From NCBI RefSeq assembly GCF_017591425.1, contig NW_024465777.1, positions 3,348,001-3,412,000 of the forward strand: a DNA stretch of 64,000 nucleotides, in the 5' to 3' direction. Position 1 is the first letter of the stretch. Each line of letters starts with the position of its first letter. Both the position numbers and the translations under genes were made by a program. The stretch is from Ochotona curzoniae. Lineage: Eukaryota > Chordata > Mammalia > Lagomorpha > Ochotonidae. Below the pieces are notes generated by a model that was not told the origin of the DNA, did not search any database, and saw only the letters and a program-made list of their open reading frames with translations. This document shows positions 44,445-54,967 of this stretch, piece after piece.

Positions 44445-45597
44445 TGGCCTTTAATGGAGGCTGAGTAAGTCAGTAAGTGAGTGAATGAATGAATACGTTA
44501 GCCCAAATTACAGGTTCAGTGCCATGATTTTTGCAACTTACAGTGTCCTCTATGTGCAGATCCAGGCACAAGTTAAAAGAAGAAAAAGTTCTGAAACCAA
44601 TTCCCTGGTTTTTACAACTGCATTGCTGGCTGGAGAAAGGGTGATCTGTGTTTCCAGCCAGACGCTGGTCTCCATCCTCTACCGCGTCCTTCCCACCAAA
44701 AACAACCAAATATGCTAACTAGGGGGAAAGGCTTTAATGGCATCAATTAATCTCCAAAATATATAGAACCCAAAGCACAGCGAGGACAGGAACTGGGACA
44801 TGTTTGCGGAACTCTGAAAGCCACCTGGAGCCCACCCACGGTGAAGACTCCAACCGGAAACTCTACTGCATAAGGCCAAGACCCTAAGAAGCTACGCATT
44901 GGTGTCAAGGTGAACTCAAACAAAGCCACTCTACTCTGTTCCCTGGAGACGGAAGGCAAATGGCTTCCACTGAACCTTGGCAATGAATGGAAGAGGAAAA
45001 AAATTCCTCCCTTCAACTTGAAGCGAAAGCCAACCTTAATAAGAGGGTTTGCAGCCTGAACTCACTCTACTTGGGTGGTCCAAAAATGCCAAGCCAAGAA
45101 TTTAGTTTAAAGTGGTCCCAAGTCAGCAATGACCGCGGACTCCTGGCAGAAGGCAACGCAAGTCCCCGTGGCAGAATCCACCTTCCGCAAAGTTTCAGAA
45201 ACGGCACAGAGGGAAAATTCTCAAGCGTGAGCTCACAGTCCCAGCTCCGAGACACACAGGGTCACGAGGAGGTGGAGCAGTCAGCAGAAGCAACAGGGAG
45301 CAGATTCAGACCCACGAAGACCCCAGACGCCATCGTCTGCCAGCGTGGAACTTCAAAGCACTGTCATCCAGTGAAGGATTGGAGATGTGAGTAAAGAAGC
45401 AGCATCTGTAAAAGTGACTGCAGGGATTAATATTTAAAAAAAGAAAAAAAAAAACCTGTTAGAAATGAGAAGCATGGTGTTTAAAACACTGGGCTCAGAA
45501 GATGACTTGAATACCAAGCCACACACACAGTTGAATAACGAAAGCAAAATCATAAAGGTGGAAAAGTAAAAAGATGATTAAGACACAGAAAGAAGGG
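44445..45597. other. Unique sequence with a 135-codon ORF
   Basis: No repeat recognised. The plus-strand ORF at 44987-45394 (begins MEEEKNSSLQLEAK) lies outside any known repeat and has less biased composition than other chance ORFs here. I recognise no domain, promoter or splice context, so I do not call a gene. Confidence 0.35.
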
Positions 45598-45909
45598 GGC
45601 TAGTGAGGAGCATAGTGTGCTAATTCATTGCCTGTAGTTCCAGCATCTCCTGTGGGCGCCAGTTGATGTCCTGGGTGTTCCACTTCTGATCCACCTCCCT
45701 GCTTATGACCTGGAAAAGCAGTGGAGGATGGTCCAGATTCTTGGGCCCCCGTACCCAGGTGGGAGAACCCACAGGAAGCTTCTGGCTCCTAGCTTCAGTC
45801 TAATCCAGACACCAGTGGTTGAGGCCATCTGGGGAAGGAACCAGCACGTGGAAGGCTTCTCTCTCTCCCTGTAACTCTTTTAAATAAATCCTTTTTTAAA
45901 AAAAAAAAG
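45598..45909 (+). mobile_element. SINE, full length
   Basis: 'gctagtgaggagcatagtgt', 'ttccacttctgatccacctc', 'ggaagcttctggctcctagc', 'cttttaaataaatccttttt' and an A-run. Confidence 0.85.
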
Positions 45910-46097
45910 ATATATAGAAAATTGTGATAATTTGCAATATCTACCTATTCTGTTTATAGGAGGAGAGGGAGAAGAATGGAACAGAGGAGTCTGCCAGTGC
46001 CCTTGGGAGGTCTGTGCATTTCATAAACGCTTCATGCAGAATTGGATCAGCAGCAGACTGGGATAAGCCGCCACAAGTTTAAGAACAGGAAAACACC
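45910..46097. other. Unique spacer
   Basis: Nothing recognised. Confidence 0.35.
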
Positions 46098-46415
46098 CGA
46101 GCCAGGAGTGCATGCTGAGTGTGCTGGCTGAGACACCCCCTGGGGATGCCTGCATCTTACATTGAAGTGTCCAGGTCTGGGCCCCAGCTCTGCTCCCAAT
46201 TCTAGCTTCCTGCTAACACATACTCAAGAAGAGAGCAGGTGGTGGCACAAGGACTCAGGCCCCTGTTACCCGTGTGGGCCACCCAGATGAAGTTCCCGGC
46301 TTCTGCCTTTGACCAGGTCCAGTCCTGACAGTGAACAAGTAGTCTCTCTTGTGCACGCTCGCTCTCTTTTTCTCTTTCTCTCTTTCAAATAAGTTGAATA
46401 AATAAATAACATTCT
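46098..46415 (+). mobile_element. SINE, diverged
   Basis: 'ctagcttcctgctaacacat', 'cagatgaagttcccggcttc', a CT-rich tract and 'tttcaaataagttgaataaa'. Head poorly preserved. Confidence 0.75.
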
Positions 46416-46679
46416 AGAGCCCAAGCAGAATAAATTAAAAAAAAAAAACACCTAATGGGGTTACCAGATTTCATAAATAAAACCAAAAACTTGGTTACAT
46501 TTGAATTTCAGAGAAACAAGGACTTTGGGGTATAAGGATACCACACATGATATTTGAAACTACTGATACTAGACATCTATTTACAGTCTCCTGGAAATTT
46601 AACTGAAGATTCTGACTTTTTCCTGGTAACTCCAGCATGTAGACCCATTATAGCAACCCTATACAACATCAGAAGCAAG
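46416..46679. other. Probable ancient repeat, family not named
   Basis: 'ggttaccagatttcataaat', 'acatttgaatttcagagaaa' and 'ctggaaatttaactgaagat' resemble an old mammal-wide interspersed sequence. I cannot name it with confidence. Confidence 0.35.
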
Positions 46680-46985
46680 TGAAGCCACTGCTGCAAAGCT
46701 AGCATTCTATACCAAAGAACTAGAGTTCAAGTCCTGGCTGCTCCACTTCTGATCCAATTTCCTGCTAATGTGTCTGGAAAGGCAGCAGTAGATGGCCCAA
46801 ACACTAGGGCCCCTATCACCCATGTGGGAGACCCAGATGGACTTCCTGGCTCCTGGCTTCAGTTTGGACCAGGCCTGGCTGTTGTGGTCACTTGGGGAAT
46901 GACCGGGGGATGGAGGATCTCTCTCTCTCCCTCTCTCTCTTTCTCTCTCTCTCTTTCTCTCTCACTCTGCTTTTCAGATAAAAGA
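46680..46985 (+). mobile_element. SINE with expanded CT tract
   Basis: 'gctgctccacttctgatcca', 'cacccatgtgggagacccag', 'cttcctggctcctggcttca', then about 50 bp of CT-rich simple repeat (46918-46967) and 'gcttttcagataaaagac'. Confidence 0.85.
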
Positions 46986-47125
46986 CTTTGAGATTCCTGC
47001 CACCTATGTGAAGAAGCCAGGGGACATTCCTGTCTGGCCCAGCGCCTGGTTGTTATGGACATTTGGGGAGTGAATCGTAGATGGAAAATTTTTCCCTCTG
47101 CTTCTGTGCCTTTCAGATGAAATGA
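46986..47125 (+). mobile_element. SINE 3' part
   Basis: 'ttcctgccacctatgtgaag', 'ctggttgttatggacatttg', 'gggagtgaatcgtagatgga', 'gtgcctttcagatgaaatga'. Only the 3' half is present. Confidence 0.75.
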
Positions 47126-47639
47126 CAATAAACAGTTTTCTAAGTGAAATTAAAACAACAACCTGTTCAAACAAATCAAACCTGAACAAATTGCCCATAA
47201 ACATATTCTCAGAGATGGTGAGTAGTGAACATGCGTGCTTCACAGAGGGGCCAATGCATTCAGATGTTGGGGGACTGCAAAACCAAGCTGGGATGCAAAC
47301 ACAGCAGCTCCCCAAGGGAAGAGGAATGAGGGAGTCTGGGAATGATGTTTAACTTTGAAAGTTTATACAGCAATGACTAAAAAGATAGCAATAAAATATT
47401 GGCATACTTGGAAAAATATGTGGAAAATGAAATTCAAAGATAATGTTATTTTGGTGCAAAATACTTGAAACACCTGTTTGCAATATGTGTGTTTCTTGTA
47501 CTTTGGAAGACTCCTCATAAACATGGATTTCAAAATGTTTTTCACCAAAATCAACTCATCTTTGAGCAATTCCCTTTCCCAGAAGATTTTGAGATCTTAG
47601 CGTGTTACACTCAACATACTTTCAAGCATACACGAAATG
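47126..47639. other. AT-rich sequence, probable old repeat, not named
   Basis: 'ttattttggtgcaaaatact' with 'gaaacacctgtttgcaatat' and 'ttcaaaatgtttttcaccaa' has the feel of an old interspersed repeat. No family assigned. Confidence 0.3.
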
Positions 47640-48435
47640 ATTTTCGCTGAAATCACCAAAGCCTTGATGCCAGACAGATCATATTCTCCAAACACAACAC
47701 AGAATAACAAAAACATAACTGGAGAAATCCTCTATGTTCCTAATCATAAGTTTTCTAATTGATTCATGGATAAGAAACAATTCATAACAGAAATTAGAGA
47801 ATATTTAGACCTCAATGATAATGAAAATGTTCCATATTAAATGTATGAGATACAGGCTAAATAACATGCAGAAGGAACTGTGTAGCCTTCAATGTCTACA
47901 TTACAGAGACTGCAGGATAAAAGCCACTAAGTTCAATGTTTACTTAAGTAACTTCAAAGATCAAAGAATGAAGGAACCAATAAACACAATAGAAATTATT
48001 GAAATTAAAAGATCAAACATTTTGGGGCCCGGCGCAGTGGCGCAAGTGGTTAAGGTCCTCACCTTGCACGCCCGGGATCCCATATGGGTGCCGGTTCTAT
48101 CCTGGCAGCCCCACTTCCCATCCAGCTCCCTGCCTGTGGCTTGGGAAAGCAGTCGAGGACGGCCCAAAGCTTTGGGAGCCTGCACCCGCGTGGGAGACCC
48201 GGAAGAGGCTCCTGGCTTCGGATCGGCATAGTATCGGCCGTTGCGCTCACTTGGGGAGTGAATCATCAGATGGAAGATCTTCCTCTCTGTCTCTCCTCTC
48301 TGTATATCCGCCTTTCCAATAATAAAATAAATAAATAAGTAAATAAATCTTTTAAAAAAAAGATCAAACATTTTGGATTAATAAATAATCATCAATAAAT
48401 GCAAATGCCAATTGTTTGAGAAGCCCAATTAACGT
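47640..48435 (+). mobile_element. Old LINE-1 ORF2 fragment, split by a SINE
   Basis: 'acataactggagaaatcctc' with 'tatgttcctaatcataagtt', 'attcatggataagaaacaat', 'attagagaatatttagacct', 'caatgataatgaaaatgttc' follow the order of mammalian LINE-1 ORF2. 'caattgtttgagaagcccaa' after the SINE corresponds to the next ORF2 segment. Many stops and indels; the reading frame is lost. Confidence 0.7.
48024..48357 (+). mobile_element. Young pika-type SINE with 17-bp target-site duplication
   Basis: 'ggggcccggcgcagtggcgc', A-box-like 'tggcgcaagtgg', B-box-like 'ggttctatcct', 'gaagaggctcctggcttcgg', '(aataaat)n' tail. 'aaaagatcaaacatttt' occurs at 48007-48023 and at 48358-48374, identical. High CpG retention and the perfect duplication indicate a recent insertion, the youngest-looking SINE in the window. 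Confidence 0.97.
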
Positions 48436-48924
48436 GAATGTGATCCTTATGAAGCCAGTGAACAAGCGTGAGGGAGAAAAACAGCTCAAGCTTACTAGCT
48501 TACATTTCAGTAAGTCTGCCATGGGTCTACCCAGGCTGAGGTCCAGATGGCACTGAGATGTGTCCCTTGTGCAGACACGGGGAAAGCTCCTTGTGCAGAC
48601 ACTGCTTTCTCCACGTCCCCACTGGCTGGCGCTCAGGGCTGCTCCGGCTTCCAGAGGCTGCTCCCTGCCTTGTCTGCTAGCCCACCTACAAGTCCCTCTC
48701 CCGCTTGGCAGCTCCCCTCCTTCTTCCATTTCAATTCTCTTTCTGACCCACCTGCTCTGACGACTCTGACTAGATAGAACCACCTGTACATGACAGAATC
48801 CTCTGCCCTGACTATAGACAAGCCCCCCAGGGATCCTGACTGCTCTCACATGGCGCTCTAGAAACTCCCCCGGATCACGGAATCCTCTGCCTGGACACAG
48901 CAGACGCGCTCTTCTTCTCAAGTT
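48436..48924. other. Unique sequence, nothing recognised
   Basis: Pyrimidine-rich. A near-duplicate pair 'ccttgtgcagacac' lies at about 48565 and 48589. No gene recognised. Confidence 0.4.
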
Positions 48925-49032
48925 TCCTTCATCACATCTTCAAAGTCCCTTCTGCCGTCCAAGGGGACACACTGGCCAGTTCCGGAGGTCAGGGCATGGG
49001 CAACTCTGAAAGGCCATTGTTCTGCCTACAGA
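48925..49032 (+). mobile_element. Ancient interspersed repeat end
   Basis: 'cttcaaagtcccttctgccg', 'ggtcagggcatgggcaactc' and 'aggccattgttctgcctaca' match the same old-repeat end as at 16665-16883. Family name uncertain. Confidence 0.5.
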
Positions 49033-49486
49033 AGGTTGTTCCAGATGTCATAATCTTAAAAGATCCAAACTGCAGGTGCTGTTAGAAATGGGAGGGAAGT
49101 AAAGAAACATAACAAGTGGTAAGCACAGTGTGCCATACCTGACTGGGTCCTGGAGTGAGAAAGATGAGACAGCCGAGAAGGCCATTTTTCCAATGATAGG
49201 GAAACTTGAACATGGGCTTTATAGTACTGTCAGTATTTTAGCAGTGTTAAATCTCCTACGTGTGATGACTGTACTGTGTGATGCAGAAGCATGTCCATAG
49301 CCCTAGGAAAGAGGCACCTGTTTCTGGACAGAGTGCTATGATCTCTAACTGACCCTGAAATTGATCTGAAAAGCCATGTGAGAGCACAGATACAGCGAAA
49401 CATCAGCATTTGATGACTAGATAAATCACGTAGTGTTCGTTGTGCTATTTTTCTAACTTTTATGTAGGTTTAAAGTGTTTCCAAAT
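49033..49486 (+). other. Old LINE-like 3' sequence, family uncertain
   Basis: 'ctgactgggtcctggagtga', 'gatgactgtactgtgtgatg' and 'tttttctaacttttatgtag' with 'gtttaaagtgtttcc' read like the 3' end of an old mammalian LINE or related element. I cannot fix the family. Confidence 0.35.
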
Positions 49487-49810
49487 AGGGGCCCAGCATG
49501 GTAGCCTAGCAGCTAAAGTCCTCACCTTGCACAGGCTGGGATCCCATATGGGCGCCAGTTCATGTCCCGGCAGCCCCACTTCCCATCCAGCTCCTTGCTT
49601 GTGGCCTGGGAATGCAGTCGAGGACAGCCCAAAGCCTTGGGACCCTGCCCCTTCCAGGGAGACCTGGAAAAAGCTCCTGGCTCCTGGCTCCTGATCAGCT
49701 CAGTGCCAGCCGCTGCAGCCACTTGGGGAGTGAATCAGCAGATGGAAAATCTTCCTCTCTGTCTCTCCTCCTGTGTGACTTTCTAATACAAATAAATCAA
49801 TCTTCAAAAT
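49487..49810 (+). mobile_element. Pika-type SINE with target-site duplication
   Basis: 'ggggcccagcatggtagcct', 'gctaaagtcctcaccttgca', 'gtttccaaa' repeated on both sides (left 'aaagtgtttccaaa' near 49472, right 'aaatgtttccaaa' 49822-49834). Confidence 0.92.
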
Positions 49811-49834
49811 ATTTTTTAAAGAAATGTTTCCAAA

Positions 49835-49989
49835 CAGGAAGTCATGGCAAATATAATGTTGACAGAGATAGTATTCATAAAATTGAAATAGATTTTGGCA
49901 GAGTAATTTTTAAAAGAGCTAATCAAAAACAGAACTTTTTCAAGAACATAATGATGGATGCTGTGCAAATTAAAAACACAGTCAAGCAG
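49835..49989. other. AT-rich spacer, possibly LINE-1 derived
   Basis: AT-rich sequence between SINEs in the LINE-1 region. No segment matches clearly. Confidence 0.3.
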
Positions 49990-50215
49990 GGCTTGGCACT
50001 GAGACAAAAAGTCTAAGCCACCACTTGCGACATCAGGATCCCGTATCAGAGCACCAACGCAGCTCTGCATTAGATGCACCAGAAAGGCAGGAGACGCTGG
50101 TCCAAGCGCTCGGGCTTCTGCCGCGCATGACGGGGACTTATGTGGACTTCCCATCTCCCAGCTGCGAGCACTGAAGCCGTTGGGGGGCTTCAACAGCAAA
50201 TACAAGATCTCCCCC
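49990..50215 (+). mobile_element. Degenerate SINE
   Basis: 'cttggcactgagacaaaaag', 'gccaccacttgcgacatcag', 'gatcccgtatcagagcacca', 'cccatctcccagctgcgagc'. Heavily altered but CpG-containing; tail lost. Confidence 0.55.
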
Positions 50216-50604
50216 ATAACCTAGAAGCAGATACCATAATTATGTGCAAAAACACCATGAAAGCTTTGATGAATTGGGACAATTCCACGGAAAAGTATTA
50301 TTTTCCAAAACTGACTTGCAAAGAAACATTCAATGGGGACGAGACATAAATCTTAAAAAAAATTAGATATTTTAAAAATATTAGATATTTGCTTGTTGGA
50401 AGGTTTTTGCTGAACAAAGATAATTCTATCAGCAAATTATTAGCTATACATATTTCAAATGTATGCAAATGTTTCCAGACTAGTAAAAGAGAAAACATTC
50501 CTCAACTTGTTTTATTATAATAAATAATATTATATAATATATAATAAATAATAGATCATCTTGATTCTAGAATCTGATAGGGACAGTATAGAAAACAAAA
50601 AATC
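50216..50604 (+). mobile_element. LINE-1 ORF2 remnant
   Basis: 'accatgaaagctttgatgaa' with 'ttgggacaattccacgg' parallels the ORF2 segment normally reading as 'gatgaactggacaaattcct'. 'ttgcttgttggaaggttttt' and 'gagaaaacattcctcaactt' follow in LINE-1 order. Frame destroyed. AT-rich microsatellite-like DNA lies at 50515-50555. Confidence 0.6.
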
Positions 50605-50922
50605 TTGGGCCCAGCATGGTGGCCTAGTGGCTAAACTCCTCACCTTGTGTGCCCCGGGATCCCATATGGGCACCGGTTCTAATCTTGGCAACTCCACTTC
50701 CCATCCAGCTCCCTGTTTGTGGCCTGGGAAAGCAGTCGAGGATGGTCCAAAGCCTTGGGACCCTGTACCCATGTGGAGGAAGTTCCTGGCTTCGGATCGG
50801 CATAGCATCGGCCATTGCGCTCACTTGGGGAGTGAACCATTGGATGGAAGATCTTCCTTTCTGTCTCTCCTCCTCTCTGTATTTCTGACTTTCCAATAAA
50901 GATAAATAAATCTTTAAAAACA
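50605..50922 (+). mobile_element. Pika-type SINE
   Basis: 'gggcccagcatggtggccta', 'gtggctaaactcctcacctt', 'ctggcttcggatcggcatag', 'tccaataaagataaataaat'. 'aacaaaaaatct' repeats on both flanks. Confidence 0.93.
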
Positions 50923-51068
50923 AACAAAAAAATCTCACTCATGGACATGAAAAATACTAAACAAAATACTAGAAAACTAAAACCAGCCATGAATAATGAA
51001 AAAACTAATCAGAGCCATGTTGAGTTTATTTAGGAATTCAAGAGTAGTTTAATATTAGAAAATCCTTT
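50923..51068 (+). mobile_element. LINE-1 ORF2 remnant
   Basis: 'atactaaacaaaatactaga', 'gagccatgttgagtttattt', 'gaattcaagagtagtttaat' parallel LINE-1 ORF2 (canonical '...gtgggatttatccc', '...ggtttaacat'). Confidence 0.65.
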
Positions 51069-51425
51069 GGGGCTGGCATTGTGGCACAATTGGTTAAGCT
51101 GCCACCTGCAATGCCAACATCCTATGCAAGTGCTAATTCGAGTACCGGCTGTTCCACTTCTGATCCAGCTCCCTGCTCACACACTTAGGAAAGCACAGCG
51201 AAAGACGGCCCAAGTAGTTGAATTCCTGCCCCCATGTGGGAGACTCAGTTGAAGCTCTTTGGTTTCTGGCTTCAGCCTGGCCCAGCCCTGGCTGTTACAG
51301 CCATCTTGATAATGAATCAGCAAATGAAAGCTTGCTCTGTGTGTTTGTGTGTGTTTGTGTATGTGTGTGTGTACATACATACACATAACTCTGTCTTTCA
51401 AATAAATATTTTTACAAAGAAAAAA
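51069..51425 (+). mobile_element. SINE with TG microsatellite
   Basis: 'ggggctggcattgtggcaca', 'attggttaagctgccacctg', 'tctggcttcagcctggccca', then TG-rich repeat (51337-51385) and 'tctttcaaataaatattttt'. Confidence 0.9.
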
Positions 51426-51443
51426 CAATCGTTTAATCACAGA

Positions 51444-51752
51444 GTGGTATGAGGTGCCACAGGCTGAGCTGCCACTCAGGATGCCATAGCCCATGTTTGA
51501 GTGCTTGTTTGGGTCTCCGCTGCACTGCCTTCCATCCAGCTCTCCACTCATGCACCTGGGATCCAGCAGATGATAGCACCCAGGAGTCCCTGCCAGCCAT
51601 GTGCAAGAATCTGATGGGGTTCCTGGATCCCAGTCCCATTCTGGCCCAGGCCTGAACTGTTGCACACTTTTGAAGAGTTTAACCAACACATGGAACATTT
51701 TCTTCTGTTTTCCCTTATCTCTCTAAAAACTCTGTCTTTTAAATAAGCAAGT
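51444..51752 (+). mobile_element. SINE, diverged
   Basis: 'ggtatgaggtgccacaggct', 'gccttccatccagctctcca', 'ggggttcctggatcccagtc', 'tgtcttttaaataagcaag'. Followed by an AT microsatellite at 51761-51795. Confidence 0.8.
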
Positions 51753-51795
51753 CAGTGTTGAAATATATATATATATACACATATATATATACATA

Positions 51796-51947
51796 CTTTG
51801 TCACATCAATATAGAAAAATTAATGCAATGATTTCAGTAATACAGAGAAAGCATTTGATTTAATTCAACACCTATGTATTCATAACAAGGTTAGTAAGCT
51901 AGGAGCAAAAAAGAAATGCCTCCATATGTTAAAAAAAGCAATAAGAT
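51796..51947 (+). mobile_element. LINE-1 ORF2 remnant
   Basis: 'acagagaaagcatttgattt' followed by 'aattcaacacctatgtattc' and 'aaggttagtaagctaggagc' match the LINE-1 ORF2 RT region (canonical 'gaaaaagcatttgacaaaat'). Confidence 0.7.
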
Positions 51948-52200
51948 AGGGACCAGTGCTGCCAGTGGGTGACAGTTCCACAGCTTCACTGAGTCCAGTT
52001 TGCTTCTTAAGACCTGTGACAGCAGTAGAAGGGCCAAGTCCCTGTGCGCTTGCACCCACATGGGAGAACCAGAAGATGCTCCTGGCTTCAGATTGCCTCA
52101 GCTCTGGCTGTTGTGACCATTTCAAGAGTGAACCAATGGATGGAAGACCTCACTATGTATGTCTCTCCTCTCTGTGACTCTGCCTTTTGAACAAAATGTA

Positions 52201-52231
<31 letters not shown>

Positions 52232-52236
52232 TAAAT
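51948..52236 (+). mobile_element. SINE with internal deletion and TA microsatellite
   Basis: 'gggaccagtgctgccagtgg', 'gcacccacatgggagaacca', 'aagatgctcctggcttcaga', 'gaccatttcaagagtgaacc', 'gccttttgaac' and then (TA)n at 52198-52223 plus a T run. Middle part shortened. Confidence 0.75.
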
Positions 52237-52245
52237 GAATATAAA
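52237..52245. repeat. Target-site duplication, left (copy C)
   Basis: 'gaatataaa' precedes copy C and recurs at 54352-54360 after its A-rich tail. Nine bases, AT-rich, so the call is moderate. Confidence 0.55.
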
Positions 52246-54351
52246 ACGACAGGCCTCCAGGACTACCCCTGGAGGTTAAGTTTTTTGACCATCACAGGTG
52301 CCTGTAGCCGAGCTGCATGCTGCCCTGGGGGAGGGATGCACTCAGCGGACTTCAAGACCCACTGCTTGGAGGCTTTTTGGACCCGGCCCAGGTATGTAGA
52401 TAGCTGAACACACAGTTTTTTGACCCGCGCAGGTGCCTATAGCCAGGCAGCCCTGACACCAAAGATGCAGGGCAAAGCCCCTTGGGTTCCCAGTGGCACA
52501 CCCCCACAGTTACGGGGTCTTGATGTACAGGGGGATGATGGGATCGCACAGGTGGCAGCGGAAGATGACCTGTGGTTCTTACGCCCAAGTTAGGAATTAC
52601 AGGTGAGGGACTCCCATTGATAAGTCCACGACATGTGTATGTATTTAGGTGACCGACACCAAAGTGGTTTGGAGGGGAGAACAAGAGTGAGAGAAATGGG
52701 TCTGATAGCAGAATCTGTGGGGGCAATGTGGGCTCACCCCTGTGGAACTGTGATCTCTGCTGGCTCGCCCAAGAACTATGGATGGGGTCAGGCCCTACTG
52801 GGGAGCTAAGGAGTTCCCCAGCTGGGTTGGGGTTCCCACTGGTAAGAATGAGAATAGGACTGAGGGCAGCAGGCATGGCTGTCCATGGTTACAGACTGCA
52901 CTGGCGCGGGTGTGCACTGGGACAGTGGAGCAATAGATTGGGCTAGACTCCAGCCCCGACTGGTACTTGGGAGAGCCAGGTTGGGTGTAGATAGGCCAGA
53001 CTAGGTCTTGACTCCCGCTGAACTACATGGAAGTTGTGTCTGGGCACGGAGCAGGTGGCGCTGGGCTGCAACACCCAACAAGAACCAGAATGGGAGTGGC
53101 TGGCTGAGCAGGGCCACTGTTCTCACCAGGACAGGAGGTGGACAATGTTAGCCTGGGCCAACAACCCACTGGTGTGCACATGAACTGCCACTGGGAGGAG
53201 ATCAATGGAGGAACTTAGGAAACTCCTTCACTGGGATGCAGACCCTGCAGGTGAGCACAAGAAGCAGGCAAGGAGTAGCCAGGACCATGCCAGGTTACAG
53301 TAGCAGCTGGCATACATGAGGGTCAGGTCTGGGGACAGACCAGTCTGGGCAAGCACATAACACCCCCTGGCAGGGACCAGGGCAGGAGGCAGGAGGAGCC
53401 AGATCAGGCTGCTACACCAGCCAGTTCACATTAGGACTGGGACAGCAATCAGGCTGGGCTGGGATAGGCTGCAGCACCCTCCAGTAGGAGATGGAACAGG
53501 GGGCAGACTAGGCTAGGCCAGGCTGTGCAATAGAATTGCAGACACTGAGGTTAGGTGAGTCATGCCAGCCTGGGCCCAGCAGGGTCCCTGTATGTGTGTC
53601 CCAGGGACAGGGGATCTGACAAAGCTCAGGTAGCTTGGCTCAGGTCATGGGGGATAGGTTCCTGAGTCCCACGGACAGGGGAACTGGTGGGGTGTGGGTT
53701 GAATGGCCCAGATCCTGGGGCCCACCTTCTAGATGGGTGCTGGTTTCATGAACCCTGGGGATGGGGGATTCAGCAGGGCTTGGGTTGCCTGGTCCCAGGG
53801 CCTGCCTACTAGGTGGGTGTTGGGTTCGTGAGCCCCAGGGGTGCGGGATTTGGCAGGGCTTGGGACACCTGATCCAGGTACTAGGACTCACCTGAAAAAC
53901 ATGTCTTACTTAATGGAAAAGGTGTAGCAATAGTCACAGACCCTGTTGTAAAAGGAGAATCTGGCAGCTCATTTGGTGCCATACCAGAAGAAGGAAAATA
54001 GAACAAAATGCAAAAATATCTAGGTGAATGGAGCCAATGGACACTGGGAGGGTGACATCATCCTCAGATTGGTGAAATGAGCAGCATTTCAGAACTATCC
54101 AAACCACTTATGTACACATGGAGACTCTGGGTTTCCCTAGCGGTTCCTCATCCCTGGGTCCTGGGGCGTGTGGAAAGCCATGAGTGGTTTCCCCCTTTGG
54201 TTCTTTCCTTCCCCCAGGAACAACAAGAAGAAATAGTAAATTTGGAAGCAATGTATTCACCCAATTTTTCCTGAACTTTGATCCTTCCCACCCTGATCAT
54301 GTACTCATTATTTTAAAAAATAAAACTTAAAAATAAATAAATAAATGAAAA
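52246..54351 (+). mobile_element. GC-rich composite retroelement, copy C (2.1 kb)
   Basis: 5' part about 350 bp with an internal duplication ('ttttttgaccatcacaggtg' and 'ttttttgacccgcgcaggtg'). GC-rich array 52590-53880 with two higher-order blocks, landmarks at about 52760 and 53170. Conserved tail at 54050-54250 ('gagcagcatttcagaactat'), then 'gaagcaatgtattcacccaa' and an A-rich end. Flanked by a short duplication. The 3' end differs from that of copy A and matches copy D. Confidence 0.72.
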
Positions 54352-54360
54352 GAATATAAA

Positions 54361-54627
54361 GAAGCAATAAAGTAGAGATAGAGTGAGGGAGGGAAGAGAA
54401 AATCCACCTTCCATTCAACAGTAGCATCAGCTATGAGACCCTGAGCTGGGGAGGGCCCAGCTGTAACTCCTCAAGTCATCCCTACACTAGACCTCCTGGT
54501 CAATACAGATACACAATGCACAGAAGAAAAGGTTTGCAAACTGCAAAGAACCAGAATGTCACTATCACACAGAGAGACTTACTGTCATTTAGTAGAATGA
54601 CTAAAAGTATCAGGAACAACTGTTGCT
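54361..54627. other. Sequence between copy C and a SINE, possibly LINE-1 derived
   Basis: No confident match. It lies within the shredded LINE-1 region and may be part of it. Confidence 0.3.
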
Positions 54628-54967
54628 TGGGGCCTGCGACAGGGAGTTAATCCTTTGCTAATACATCAGCATTCCATAAGAGCATTGGCTTGAGTCCCAG
54701 CTGCTCTACTTCTGATCTAGCTTCCTCCTCATGCACCTGAAAAAGCAGCAACAGGCTTTTTTTTTTTTTGGTCTAAGAAGTTGGGTCTCTGCAACCGACA
54801 TGGGAGAGCTGGGTGGTGTTCTTGACTCACAGCTTTGTCCTGGGCCAGCCCCAGCCATTATAGACAGTTGAGAAGTTAACCTGCAGACAGAAATATATCT
54901 CTCTATACATGTATATACATAATTATAACTTTGATTTTCAAATAAATGAGTATTTTTAAAATAATGA
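54628..54967 (+). mobile_element. SINE, full length, diverged
   Basis: 'ggggcctgcgacagggagtt', 'gctctacttctgatctagct', a T run replacing part of the middle, 'gattttcaaataaatgagta'. Confidence 0.8.

Noticed and set aside
48024..48110. tRNA gene-like A and B boxes
   Set aside because: Belongs to the tRNA-derived head of a SINE, not a cloverleaf-forming tRNA gene. The same holds for the other SINE heads.
48364..48921. 185-codon minus-strand ORF
   Set aside because: Overlaps antisense LINE-1 remnant and unique sequence with no domain. No splice context.
52352..52876. 174-codon minus-strand ORF
   Set aside because: Lies wholly in the 5' part and array of copy C, antisense to the element.
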